From: an uncultured Chlorobiaceae bacterium
Lineage (GTDB): Bacteria > Bacteroidota > Chlorobiia > Chlorobiales > Chlorobiaceae
Length of the DNA: 50,956 bases
NCBI GenBank assembly: GCA_903928225.1
Contig: CAIYPU010000121.1
Location: 1-50,956, forward strand
Reading direction: 5' to 3'
Shown piece after piece: positions 33,812 through 41,917 of this stretch. Positions within the stretch are counted from its first letter, which is position 1; each line of letters starts with the position of its first letter. The translations under genes and the position numbers were made by a program. The notes under the pieces are model-generated. The model was not told where the DNA came from and searched no databases. It saw only the letters and a program-made list of their open reading frames with translations.

Positions 33812-34441
33812 ATGATCGAACCGCACCTGCTTCTGGTTTTTTTATCTGCTTCGATTCTGCTTGCCCTGGCTCCCGGCCCTGACAACCTCTTCGTACTTGC
33901 CCAGTCTGCACAGAACGGCAGAAACGCGGGATATTTCGTAACTCTGGGTCTCTGCACCGGACTGGTTGGCCATACGACGGCCGTTGCGCTGGGCCTTGCA
34001 GCGGTTGTCCGGACGTCAGCCCTTGCATTCTCCCTCCTGAAGTATTCCGGCGCGGCATACCTGCTCTATCTCGCCTGGCAGTCGTTCAGGGCAGGGTCGT
34101 CTTCAACGGGGGAAATGAAGGTCGCCGCGCTTTCCCCGCGCAGTCTTTACAGCAGGGGTATCGTCATGAATATTACCAATCCCAAGGTAACCCTCTTTTT
34201 CCTGGCATTTCTGCCGCAGTTTGCCGATCCCTCCCGGGGCTCTCTCGTCCTGCAGTTTTTTGTGCTCGGAGGCTTCTTCATCCTTGCAACCCTCATGGTT
34301 TTCGGGATCATCAGCATCGTTGCCGGCAGCCTGGGAGAAAAGTTCAGGAATTCCTCATTTGCCAGGAAAGTGGTTAACCGCGGTGCCGGAGCGGTATTTG
34401 TGGCCCTGGCATTGAAACTCGCGTTCTCCACACCCCGATAA
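33812..34441 (+). CDS. LysE/RhtB-family amino-acid exporter
   Basis: 209 residues, about six helices. The N-terminus LALAPGPDNLFVLAQSAQNGRNAGY carries the PGP motif, and NITNPKVTLFFLAFLPQF near residue 110 is the other family signature. It exports amino acids or small metabolites through the inner membrane. It starts 38 bases after the GNAT gene. It cannot be told apart between lysine, threonine or homoserine type by eye. Confidence 0.9.
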   Translation: MIEPHLLLVFLSASILLALAPGPDNLFVLAQSAQNGRNAGYFVTLGLCTGLVGHTTAVALGLAAVVRTSALAFSLLKYSGAAYLLYLAWQSFRAGSSSTGEMKVAALSPRSLYSRGIVMNITNPKVTLFFLAFLPQFADPSRGSLVLQFFVLGGFFILATLMVFGIISIVAGSLGEKFRNSSFARKVVNRGAGAVFVALALKLAFSTPR

Positions 34442-34655
34442 ACAGATTTCATCAACAGGAAATGTCCTCATGCGGGCCTTTTAAAAGGAGAAACCGCTGA
34501 TTATCAGGTGTATTTTGAAATTGCCGATGTGTTCATGTTCAGAAGGGGTATGTGATTATGCACATCGTCGCAAATGCCGGCAGAAAAAAGGTTTTTGGTT
34601 ATCGGTACGGGATTTTGTACAATTACTGGTATAAAATTCAATACAGATCAAGTTT

Positions 34656-34898
34656 ATGAGCAGGTTGAATATCGAAGAGGACATCAGGCCGCTTTCTGAA
34701 TTCCGCGCGAATACCGCAGCTCTCGTCAAGCAGGTCAAAAACACAGGCCGTCCCCTTGTCCTGACGCAGCATGGCAAAAGCACCGTCGTACTGCTCGATG
34801 TCAGCCATTATGAATCACTTCTTTCAAGCATAGAATCTTACGAGGGGTCCCGTGGTGGTTTTTCGGAAGAGACGGGTTCGACTTACCAGGATTTGTGA
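34656..34898 (+). CDS. Phd/YefM-family antitoxin, no toxin partner in view
   Basis: 80 residues. RPLSEFRANTAALVKQVKNTGRPLVLTQHGKSTVVLLDVSHYESL is the Phd/YefM DNA-binding fold. The acidic, disordered tail (FSEETGSTYQDL) is where such antitoxins bind their toxin. No RelE/ParE- or Doc-like gene lies on either side: the next gene starts at 35008 and is a carboxypeptidase. So it is an orphan or solitary regulator. A promoter-like TTGTAC...TATAAAAT lies 25-50 bases upstream of the start. Confidence 0.85.
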   Translation: MSRLNIEEDIRPLSEFRANTAALVKQVKNTGRPLVLTQHGKSTVVLLDVSHYESLLSSIESYEGSRGGFSEETGSTYQDL

Positions 34899-35007
34899 AC
34901 AGGATGCGTCTGTCTCGAGAAAAGATTGTTTTACAGATAAAGCGTTTTATGTCTTACATTAATTGATTTTGTTGAACGACTGCTTTCCCCTGGGCAATTA
35001 TTAACCG

Positions 35008-36270
35008 ATGCATATGCCAGATTTCAAGCTGATACGTCAAAAGTTTATTTACCGGCATTACATCTCTGCCGGAGTCAGTAATTCCGTCCTGTGCAGGATT
35101 ATTGCAATGATGACGATGTTTGCCGCTTCAAATCTCCTTATTCCTTCAACACTTCATGCAGAGAGCCTCGATCCTGCACAACAGTTCCAGGTGCCTATCG
35201 CATCATATATTCTCAAGGACAGGGTCACTTCGCGGGTGCTTATGGAAAAGGATGTCGACAAACCTGTTTCCCCCGCAAGCCTTACGAAAACCCTGACATC
35301 GATCATGGCCATAGAAAGCGGCAGACTCGATGACGATGTGGTGATTCCTGAGGCGGCGACCCTGGTGGAGCCTTCGAAAGCCGGGTTCAAACCTGGCGAA
35401 AAAGTCAAGCTCTACGACCTTGTCAATGCGGCCATGGTCAGTTCGAGCAACGATGCTGCATTCGCCATCGCCATCCATCTTGCCGGGAATGTCGATAATT
35501 TTGTCGCAGTCATGAACCGCAAGGCCAGGATGATCGGCATGAACAACTCGAAGTTCACCAATCCTGCCGGTTTCGACAAGGGGATCTATGCCGGTAATTA
35601 TTCGACGGCGGCTGACCTCATGAAACTGACCGAATACGCGATCAAGAATCCGTTTTTCAATTCCGTTGCAAAGCAGGAATACGCGGTATTCACCGAACAG
35701 ACAACCCGGAAGCAATACGCTCTCAGGACACATAACAGGCTTCTTGAAAAGTATCCTTATACGGTCGGCATAAAGACCGGTTTTACCTCCAGAGCAGGCA
35801 AATGCCTTATAGCGAGGGCAGTCAAGGACAACAGGGATATACTTCTTGTCATGCTCAACGCCAGGACCGACAGGTGGGGAGTCGCCGAGGAGATGTTCGA
35901 CAACGCTTTTTCCGGGGGTCCGATGAACCCTGCATTGTTTGCTTCCCTGAACCGTTTCGATTCCGTTTCCTCCCGTTCTGAAGCTGAATTTTCAGGGGCA
36001 AGGGCCATAAGGCATGCCGCTCCCGTTTCACGGTTGAAAATGAGAAAAAACAGCCGCGTCATTTCAATCAGGGGATTGAATGTTTCCAGTCGTCAACATT
36101 CTGGACAAGGGAAAATCTCGAGACATTCCGGAAAAGGGTCTGTTGCCTTGTCGAAAAATAGCCGGAATGCGAAACATCCCGTTCTCGCTGTGAGAAAAAC
36201 CGTTAAAAAACAGAGACATAATACCGTCGTCCTCAGTAAGGCAGCGAAAAGACCGAAAAGCGAATCATGA
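35008..36270 (+). CDS. D-alanyl-D-alanine carboxypeptidase (DacA-type) with basic C-terminal tail
   Basis: 420 residues. The signal segment lies at about 28-51 (IIAMMTMFAASNLLIPSTLHA-ES). The serine peptidase S11 set is present: SLTK at 91-94, SSN at 146-148 and KTG at 256-258, with YTVGIKTGFTSRAGKC. It trims the terminal D-Ala from peptidoglycan pentapeptides in the periplasm. After the catalytic domain (about residue 300) comes a roughly 100-residue tail rich in Ser, Lys, Arg and His (SRLKMRKNSR, KNSRNAKHP, KTVKKQRHN). It is predicted to be disordered and strongly basic, and has no DacA membrane amphipath that I can see. The stop overlaps the next gene. Confidence 0.9.
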   Translation: MHMPDFKLIRQKFIYRHYISAGVSNSVLCRIIAMMTMFAASNLLIPSTLHAESLDPAQQFQVPIASYILKDRVTSRVLMEKDVDKPVSPASLTKTLTSIMAIESGRLDDDVVIPEAATLVEPSKAGFKPGEKVKLYDLVNAAMVSSSNDAAFAIAIHLAGNVDNFVAVMNRKARMIGMNNSKFTNPAGFDKGIYAGNYSTAADLMKLTEYAIKNPFFNSVAKQEYAVFTEQTTRKQYALRTHNRLLEKYPYTVGIKTGFTSRAGKCLIARAVKDNRDILLVMLNARTDRWGVAEEMFDNAFSGGPMNPALFASLNRFDSVSSRSEAEFSGARAIRHAAPVSRLKMRKNSRVISIRGLNVSSRQHSGQGKISRHSGKGSVALSKNSRNAKHPVLAVRKTVKKQRHNTVVLSKAAKRPKSES

Positions 36271-36572
36271 TCAAGCATATCGTTATCTGGCAATTGAAAG
36301 ATGTTGCCGAAGGCGCTGACAGGGAAACAAATGCATCGCTGATAAAACAGAAACTTGAAGCATTGAGGGGAAGGATCCCTGGTTTGTCCGCGATCGAGGT
36401 CGGTATCGATATAAGCAGGAGTGACAGTTCGGGCGATGTCGTTTTATACAGCGAATTTGACGATGCCCTGGCGCTCGAATGCTACCAGAAACATCCGGAA
36501 CATCTTGCTATTAAAGATTTTATCAGATCAGTAACGCAGCAGAGAAAAGTGGCCGACTATGAAACAGCATAA
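36267..36572 (+). CDS. Dabb-domain protein (stress-responsive alpha/beta-barrel)
   Basis: 101 residues. IKHIVIWQLKD at the N-terminus, LRGRIPGLSAIEVGIDISRS in the middle and YSEFDDALALECYQKHPEH form the dimeric ferredoxin-like Dabb fold. Function is unknown in bacteria. Family members include polyketide cyclase-like and stress-induced proteins. It overlaps the carboxypeptidase stop by ATGA and ends just before a bidirectional terminator. Confidence 0.85.
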   Translation: MIKHIVIWQLKDVAEGADRETNASLIKQKLEALRGRIPGLSAIEVGIDISRSDSSGDVVLYSEFDDALALECYQKHPEHLAIKDFIRSVTQQRKVADYETA

Positions 36573-36613
36573 AATGTTGTGATCGGTTGATAGAGATCCG
36601 GAGAGGACCAAAT

Positions 36614-36652
36614 AAAAAAAGCGGATGGCTGAAAGCCTCCGCTTTTTTTTTT
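36614..36652. terminator. bidirectional terminator between Dabb gene and ferredoxin I
   Basis: GCGGA-T-GGCT / AGCC-TCCGC (36621-36642) forms a bulged stem. It has seven As before it and nine or more Ts after it, so it works on both strands for the converging genes. Confidence 0.8.
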
Positions 36653-36677
36653 GTGCGCCAGAAGACGCATCAGAAAT

Positions 36678-36866
36678 TTATCCCTGAACGATGCATTCTG
36701 CCGGGCAGACGGCAACGCATGCCGGTGCATCAGCATATCCGACGCATTCGGTGCAGGAACCTGCATCGATGATGTAGATATCGTCCCCGGCAGAAATTGC
36801 CGTCACCGGACATTCAGGTTCACAAGCTCCGCAGTAGGTACATTCTTCGGTAATGTAGAGTGCCAT
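36678..36866 (-). CDS. 2[4Fe-4S] ferredoxin, FdI type
   Basis: 62 residues from the ATG at 36866, which has GAGGAAGT upstream at good spacing. It carries two CxxCxxC...C clusters: CTYCGACEPECP, then C-x-E-C-x(8)-C-x-x-x-C-P in CTECVGYADAPACVAVCP, the long second loop being the Chlorobium type. The sequence MALYITEECTYCGACEPECP is almost as in Chlorobium FdI. Such ferredoxins take low-potential electrons from the type I reaction centre and feed the reductive TCA cycle enzymes (pyruvate and 2-oxoglutarate synthases). It is read in the same direction as the second ferredoxin 222 bases upstream. Confidence 0.95.
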   Translation of the reverse strand: MALYITEECTYCGACEPECPVTAISAGDDIYIIDAGSCTECVGYADAPACVAVCPAECIVQG

Positions 36867-37088
36867 ATTGACTTCCTCGCTTAAATTGTTTGAAAAAAAG
36901 AAAGAACGATTCAAGACCGTATGCCCCCAATATATAATTTTTTTTCAGCTGAAAAAAAGCTTGTATGAAGGCAAAAAAACAATTTACCCTTCAGCAGCGA
37001 AAGGCATTCGGGGAGAATCTTCCGGTGGTTATCCGCTCAGTGGTGTTGCAGTCGGCCGTATACACCATGAAAAAACGAACCCTGAAAC

Positions 37089-37277
37089 TCAGACCCTGAT
37101 GATACAGTCTACCGGGCAGACAGCAACACAGGCTGCTTCGTCGTGGTACCCTTCGCAATCGGTACAGACAGCTTCGTCGACGACATAGATATCCTCTCCG
37201 GCAGTGATTGCCGCTACGGGGCATTCGGGTTCACATGCTCCGCAATAGGTGCAGGTGTCAAGGATCCTGTGTGCCAT
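37089..37277 (-). CDS. 2[4Fe-4S] ferredoxin, FdII type
   Basis: 62 residues. CTYCGACEPECP and CTDCEGYHDEAACVAVCP carry the eight ligand cysteines, with the same expanded second loop as its neighbour. The start MAHRILDTCTYC and end AVCPVDCIIRV match Chlorobium FdII. It is a paralogue of the downstream FdI, and the pair came from a tandem duplication. The function is the same type of low-potential electron transfer. No clear ribosome binding site is seen, unlike FdI, so expression levels may differ. Confidence 0.95.
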   Translation of the reverse strand: MAHRILDTCTYCGACEPECPVAAITAGEDIYVVDEAVCTDCEGYHDEAACVAVCPVDCIIRV

Positions 37278-37382
37278 GAGAGAGTGGGTTTAATGGTTCC
37301 GGAAAATGGCATTCGAATACAACGTAATGCTTAACTTTGCTGCGTTCGAGAAAGTTCCGGAAGCATCGGTTTCTTGCCGTCC

Positions 37383-38351
37383 TTATTTTTTTTCATGTTC
37401 TTCGTAGGCGTTGACAATGTCCCTCACGAGTTTGTGGCGGACAACATCGGACTTGTCAAGGTAGACAAAACTGATGCCTTTGATGTTGTTGAGGATTTTC
37501 GGGGAGTTGGTCAGGCCCGATTCCATTTCGCTCGGAAGATCGATCTGCGTCACGTCGCCCGTGATGATGGCTTTGGAGTTCAGGCCAAGCCTTGTCAGGC
37601 ACATCTTCATCTGCTTGTTCGATGCGTTCTGCGCCTCATCCAGTATGATGAACGAGTTGTTGAGGGTCCTTCCGCGCATGTAGGCGAGCGGTACGATTTC
37701 AATGACACGCCTTTCAGTGAGGTATTTCAGCTTTTCTGCGGTCAGCATATCCTGCAGGGCATCGTAAAGGGGCCGAAGGTAGGGATCGATTTTCTGGGCG
37801 AGATCGCCGGGCAGAAAGCCGAGGCTTTCTCCGGCTTCAACCGCAGGACGGGCGAGTACGATCCTTTTCACCTGCTTCGATTTCCATGCTGCCACGGCAA
37901 TGGCGACTGCGGTATAGGTTTTTCCGGTTCCTGCAGGGCCGATCGCAAAGACGATGTCATTGGTTTTCGCTTCAGCGACCATCCTGCGCTGTCCATTGGT
38001 CTTCGCCCTGACGATATAGTCGGAAGATGCCACGATAATATCTTCATCTCCGGCATTTGCGGGTCTGCTCTTCTCAGCAGGGGAGAATGCGAGGGAAATC
38101 AGGGCGGCAAGATCGTTGTCGAGCACTTCGCCGTGTTTGTCGGCAAGAAAAACCATCTCCCTCAATATCTGTTCGACCTGGGCAACCTCTTCCTCCTCGC
38201 CGCGCAGAGAAACCATCGAACCTCTTGCCGTAATGTGGACACCGGGAAATTCGGACCTCAATTTTTTCAGGTGCGAGTCGAACGGCCCGAACAGGATGAC
38301 GGGCTCGATGTTTTTAATTTCTATTGATTTTTCCGTGATCAACGCAGTCAC
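37383..38351 (-). CDS. PhoH-family ATPase
   Basis: 322 residues. An N-terminal KH-like part (FGPFDSHLKKLRSEFPGVHITARG) is followed by the PhoH P-loop ATPase: FAIGPAGTGKTYTAVAIA near residue 137, Walker B FIILDEAQNAS near residue 233 and TGDVTQIDLP. The DEAQN and GDxxQ motifs are helicase-like. PhoH proteins have been linked to RNA metabolism, often with YbeY. It precedes the heptose epimerase, in the same direction, by 10 bases of gap on the minus strand, so the two may be co-transcribed. Confidence 0.92.
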   Translation of the reverse strand: MTALITEKSIEIKNIEPVILFGPFDSHLKKLRSEFPGVHITARGSMVSLRGEEEEVAQVEQILREMVFLADKHGEVLDNDLAALISLAFSPAEKSRPANAGDEDIIVASSDYIVRAKTNGQRRMVAEAKTNDIVFAIGPAGTGKTYTAVAIAVAAWKSKQVKRIVLARPAVEAGESLGFLPGDLAQKIDPYLRPLYDALQDMLTAEKLKYLTERRVIEIVPLAYMRGRTLNNSFIILDEAQNASNKQMKMCLTRLGLNSKAIITGDVTQIDLPSEMESGLTNSPKILNNIKGISFVYLDKSDVVRHKLVRDIVNAYEEHEKK

Positions 38352-38361
38352 AAATTATAAT

Positions 38362-39354
38362 TTATTGCTCTCTGTTCATGTCGAGATAGGGGTTCGGCAA
38401 AGCAAGGTAGTTGCTTACATAATCGTGTATCCCGTCCTCCAGGGAGGTGAATGGTTTGTCATACCCTGCAGCACGGAGTTTCCGCATATCCGCGCAGGTA
38501 TAGTACTGATATTTGTCGCGAAGGGATTCAGGCATAGGGATATATTCGATGACGGGTTCCCGTCCCATGGCTGAAAACGTTGCCTTTGCAAGGTCGTTGA
38601 AGCTTCTCGCCTTTCCGTACCCGATATTGAAAATGCCGCTCACATCGGGTTTTTCGAGCAGCCAGGCCATGACTGCCGTACAATCCCCGACATGGACGAA
38701 ATCCCTCAGTTGTTCGCCGTCCAGGTAGTCGCTCCGGTGAGATCTGAACAGGGTAACCCTGCCTTTTTCACTGATCTGCCCGAATGCTTTGCTGACTACG
38801 CTGCACATATCACCCTTGTGATACTCGTTCGGCCCGTAAACATTGAAAAATTTAAGGCCTGCCGCTTTTACCAGGACCCGGTTCTTCAGTGCCCACCTGT
38901 CGAAAAGCTGTTTTGAATATCCGTACATGTTCAGTGGCCGCAGCCGGTCAATCCCCTCAATATCGTCGGTATAGCCGTTCGCGCCGTCTCCGTATGTAGC
39001 CGCACTGGAAGCGTAGACAAACCTTGTTCCGTGCTGCATGCACCATGATGCCAGCGTTCTGGAATAAGCGTAGTTGTTCTCGAGCAGGTGATCGGCGTCG
39101 GTTTCGGTCGTCGAACTGTTCGCGCCCATATGGACCAGGGAAGAAACCGGCCCGAGAGCGTTTTTTTCGAGCAGGGAAGGAAAGAGGTCCTTTGGAATGA
39201 AGTCGGCGTAACGCAGGCCCGAAAGGTTGCGCCATTTTCCGGTATCGGTCGTCCCGAGGTCGTCGACGATAATAATATTTTCCATGCCGCGGCGGTTGAG
39301 CTCCCAGAGCATTGCACTGCCGATGAACCCGGCCCCGCCGGTAATGATGATCAT
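38362..39354 (-). CDS. hldD: ADP-L-glycero-D-manno-heptose 6-epimerase
   Basis: 330 residues from the ATG at 39354; family members begin with MIIITGGAGFIGS, so the 26 upstream codons are not used. It is an extended SDR: ITGGAGFIGSAM binds NADP, VDDLGTTDTGKW is characteristic of HldD, ASSAATYGDG follows, and MYGYSKQLFD holds the YxxxK pair. VYGPNEYHKGDMCSV is also typical. It inverts C6 of ADP-D-glycero-D-manno-heptose to make the L,D precursor of lipopolysaccharide inner-core heptose. Its C-terminal SLRDKYQYYTCADMRKLRAAGY is normal, so it is full-length. Confidence 0.92.
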   Translation of the reverse strand: MIIITGGAGFIGSAMLWELNRRGMENIIIVDDLGTTDTGKWRNLSGLRYADFIPKDLFPSLLEKNALGPVSSLVHMGANSSTTETDADHLLENNYAYSRTLASWCMQHGTRFVYASSAATYGDGANGYTDDIEGIDRLRPLNMYGYSKQLFDRWALKNRVLVKAAGLKFFNVYGPNEYHKGDMCSVVSKAFGQISEKGRVTLFRSHRSDYLDGEQLRDFVHVGDCTAVMAWLLEKPDVSGIFNIGYGKARSFNDLAKATFSAMGREPVIEYIPMPESLRDKYQYYTCADMRKLRAAGYDKPFTSLEDGIHDYVSNYLALPNPYLDMNREQ

Positions 39355-39430
39355 ATCGAGTGTTATTGCGGCTATTATATATTGTGAATGAGGCTCATCG
39401 AATATAAAGAGAGGCCGCATTGAAAACAAC

Positions 39431-39462
39431 AAAGGCCACCCTTGTGACGAGGCGGCCTTTTT
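39431..39462 (-). terminator. hairpin after the sigma-like gene
   Basis: AAAGGCC (39431-39437) and GGCCTTT (39454-39460). On the minus strand the downstream arm is followed by GTTGTTTT, 30 bases past the sigma-like gene and 77 before the start of hldD. Confidence 0.55.
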
Positions 39463-39490
39463 CCGAAAGAGTAAAAGCGGAAAGTAAATA

Positions 39491-39913
39491 TCAGGCAGAG
39501 GCTTTCAGGAGGCAGTCGCTCGCGAGAAGTTTTCTGCCGAGAAGCAGCCACTCCCTGACCGTGTCGAGCGGTTTGCCGATAACGGATGCAATCTGGCGGT
39601 GGCTGATGCCGGAAATTTCAGACAGCAACACCGAGAGTTTTATATCAGCAGTCCATTGCTTCAGGCTTTCCACCAGCGAAATGCTTCCTTTGCAGGCGGC
39701 GGTATCGATGCAGAATTCGGTATCCTGGCCGAACCTCTCGACGTAACAGTCCCTGAAAATCCTCAACAGTTCAGTTTCCCTGCGTTTTCTGCCGGCATAG
39801 AGATAGGTGAGGCGTACGAGTTCTTTTGAATCTGTCTCGCTTCCGGTCATCCAGTAGGCGAGACTGTAAATATCATCAAGTATATCCATTGGCGTTTTTT
39901 TAACCTGAGTCAT
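39491..39913 (-). CDS. sigma-70/ECF-like small protein (regions 2 and 4 remnants)
   Basis: 140 residues. DDIYSLAYWMTGSETDSKELVRLTYLYA recalls ECF region 2.1-2.2, which usually reads LxxxAYRLTGDxxDAEDLVQETFL. LSVLLSEISGISHRQIASVIGKPLDTVREWLLLGRKLL is a good region 4 helix-turn-helix, where the usual end is GTVKSRLxRAR. Region 2.3-2.4, needed for promoter melting and -10 binding, is too short or missing. It is either a minimal or degenerate sigma factor or a regulator built on a sigma scaffold. No anti-sigma gene adjoins it. It faces hisC divergently. Confidence 0.65.
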   Translation of the reverse strand: MTQVKKTPMDILDDIYSLAYWMTGSETDSKELVRLTYLYAGRKRRETELLRIFRDCYVERFGQDTEFCIDTAACKGSISLVESLKQWTADIKLSVLLSEISGISHRQIASVIGKPLDTVREWLLLGRKLLASDCLLKASA

Positions 39914-40094
39914 GGTGCCTCCTTATATTGGATAAATTAAGTCTTGTTTTAATGTATAAAAATAAAACGGGATTGTCGAGATTTTTTTTTCCTGAATTGG
40001 ATGAAAAGATGTTTTTTACTGGATATGAGAACCGGTGAACCTTTTCTGGATAAACCGGAAACACCAAACCGATAAAGAGCAGGGGAAACTGCAT

Positions 40095-41162
40095 ATGCAG
40101 AAAGACATCAGAAGCCTTCTCAATCCCGCACTTCAGAATATTGCGGTCTACAAGGTCGAAGGGGGGCAGCAGGCGGAAATAAAACTGAACCAGAATGAAA
40201 GCCCCTTCGATCTGCCCTTGTGGCTGAAGGAAGAAATTCTCGGTGAATTCCAGCAGGAACCATGGAACCGTTATCCGGAAATTCTGCCATACAGGGGAAT
40301 GAAAGCATATGCGGATTTCATCGGGGTTCCCGTCGAGTCGGTGCTTATGAGCAACGGATCGAACGAGATGCTGTATACTATTTTTCTTGCCTGCCTCGGG
40401 CCCGGCAGGAAAGTGCTGATCCCAGAGCCGTCTTTTTCCCTTTATGAAAAACTTGCCGTTCTTCTGCAGTCCAGAATTGTCGGCGTCCCGATGAAACCCG
40501 GTCTCGATTTCGATGTCGAGGCAATCATGAGGGCTGCACGTGAAGAACAGGTCGATTTTATCGTTCTCTCTACACCGAACAATCCCACCTCGAAATCGCT
40601 GTCCGTAGATGAAGTCCATGCGATAGCGGCCTCATCGGATGCCATTGTCCTCGTTGACGAGGCATATATCGAGTTTTCAAGGGAACATTCGTCGCTCGAA
40701 CTGATCGGCGAACTCCAGAACGTGATCGTACTTCGGACCATGTCCAAGGCGCTTGCCCTCGCAGGCATCCGGATCGGTTTCGCCATATCGAATCCGGCAC
40801 TGATGCAGGAAATATCGAAGCCGAAAATACCCTTCGCATCGGGAAGGCTTGCCGAGATTACGCTGATGCGGGTTCTTGCAAATTACTCCCTGGTGACGGA
40901 TACCGTTTCCTATATCCTCAGCCAGAGGGAACAACTCTATCAGGAGCTGCTTTCAATAAAGGATGTCGAAGTTTTCGCAAGCGATACGAACTTCCTGATC
41001 ATCAGGGTTGCCGATGCCGCATCGGTCTTCCGTTCGCTCCAGAACGAGGGAATTCTTGTACGGAATGTTTCAGGGTACCCCCTCATGGAAAACTGCCTGA
41101 GGTTCAATGTCGGTCTCGTTGAAGAAAACCAGCGACTTATCGCCAAGCTCGGCGCGCCCTGA
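40095..41162 (+). CDS. hisC: histidinol-phosphate aminotransferase
   Basis: 355 residues from the ATG at 40095, preceded by AGGGGAAACTGCAT; the open frame extends 20 codons upstream without a better start. Type I/II PLP fold: KLNQNESPFDLP near residue 32, NRYPEI near 57, GSNEMLYTIF near 88, STPNNPTSK near 158, VDEAYIEF near 188 and the PLP-Lys in LRTMSKALALAGIRIGFAIS near 220. It makes histidinol phosphate from imidazole acetol phosphate with glutamate. A closely related aromatic transaminase role is possible. The SpoU gene follows 3 bases after the stop. Confidence 0.9.
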   Translation: MQKDIRSLLNPALQNIAVYKVEGGQQAEIKLNQNESPFDLPLWLKEEILGEFQQEPWNRYPEILPYRGMKAYADFIGVPVESVLMSNGSNEMLYTIFLACLGPGRKVLIPEPSFSLYEKLAVLLQSRIVGVPMKPGLDFDVEAIMRAAREEQVDFIVLSTPNNPTSKSLSVDEVHAIAASSDAIVLVDEAYIEFSREHSSLELIGELQNVIVLRTMSKALALAGIRIGFAISNPALMQEISKPKIPFASGRLAEITLMRVLANYSLVTDTVSYILSQREQLYQELLSIKDVEVFASDTNFLIIRVADAASVFRSLQNEGILVRNVSGYPLMENCLRFNVGLVEENQRLIAKLGAP

Positions 41163-41165
41163 AAC

Positions 41166-41708
41166 ATGAAGGAGTTCAGGAAACTGCACGGTTCGGAAAT
41201 GAACCGGCTTTGTGCGGAAAACTATGCGGTTACGCAAAAGCATCCGGTATTCCTCATGCTGCATAACATCAGGAGTATGTGGAATGTCGGATCGATGTTC
41301 AGGACGGCGGATGCTGCCGGGATAGAAAAAATGATCCTGTCGGGGTACACTGCGGTGCCTCCGCGCAGGGAAATCGACAAAACCGCCCTTGGTGCGCAGA
41401 ATTCGATGCCATGGGAACATCATCCCGACCCTTTTGCCGTGATCGATGAAATGAAGAAACAGGGTATCGTGATTTTTGGGCTGGAGATAACCGAGGGAAG
41501 CCGTCGTTATACCGAAGTGGCGCCCGAGCATTTTCCGCTCTGTCTGATCGTTGGCAATGAAGTGGAAGGTATCGACGACGATCTGCTTGCGAGATGCGAC
41601 GGGGTACTGGAAATTCCGCAGTACGGAACGAAACATTCGCTCAATGTCTCCGTGGCTGCTGGAATTGCGTTATTCGAGATGGTGCGCGTCCTGAGAAACA
41701 AACGGTAA
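41166..41708 (+). CDS. SpoU/TrmH-family RNA 2'-O-methyltransferase
   Basis: 180 residues of the SPOUT fold with no N-terminal substrate-binding extension. LHNIRSMWNVGSMFRTADAAG is motif 1, with the conserved Asn and Arg. LIVGNEVEGI is motif 2, and EIPQYGTKHSLNVSVAAGIALFE is motif 3, the SAM-binding trefoil knot. It methylates a ribose 2'-OH in tRNA or rRNA, and the target cannot be told. It is translationally close to hisC with a 3-base gap, a common operon pattern without functional link. Confidence 0.9.
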   Translation: MKEFRKLHGSEMNRLCAENYAVTQKHPVFLMLHNIRSMWNVGSMFRTADAAGIEKMILSGYTAVPPRREIDKTALGAQNSMPWEHHPDPFAVIDEMKKQGIVIFGLEITEGSRRYTEVAPEHFPLCLIVGNEVEGIDDDLLARCDGVLEIPQYGTKHSLNVSVAAGIALFEMVRVLRNKR

Positions 41709-41917
41709 CTTTTTGCGCATCTGTTTTGTTCTCATCACTGTTTTCCTTGTGTTCCTGAAAAAATCGGAATCTTTTTCGTGTTCATTTTTGCAGGTTTGTT
41801 GCTTGACATGCATATTTAAATTACATGATGCCTTCGATGAAGCGTCGCATGGGTTTTATCCCGAATGTTTCCTGGCAGCATTCATATCAGTAAATCGCTC
41901 ATAATATCTGTTCTTCA

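Noticed and set aside
37374-38327. 317-codon plus-strand frame antisense to PhoH
   Set aside because: The PhoH P-loop and DEAQN motifs on the minus strand are secure; the antisense product has no recognisable feature.
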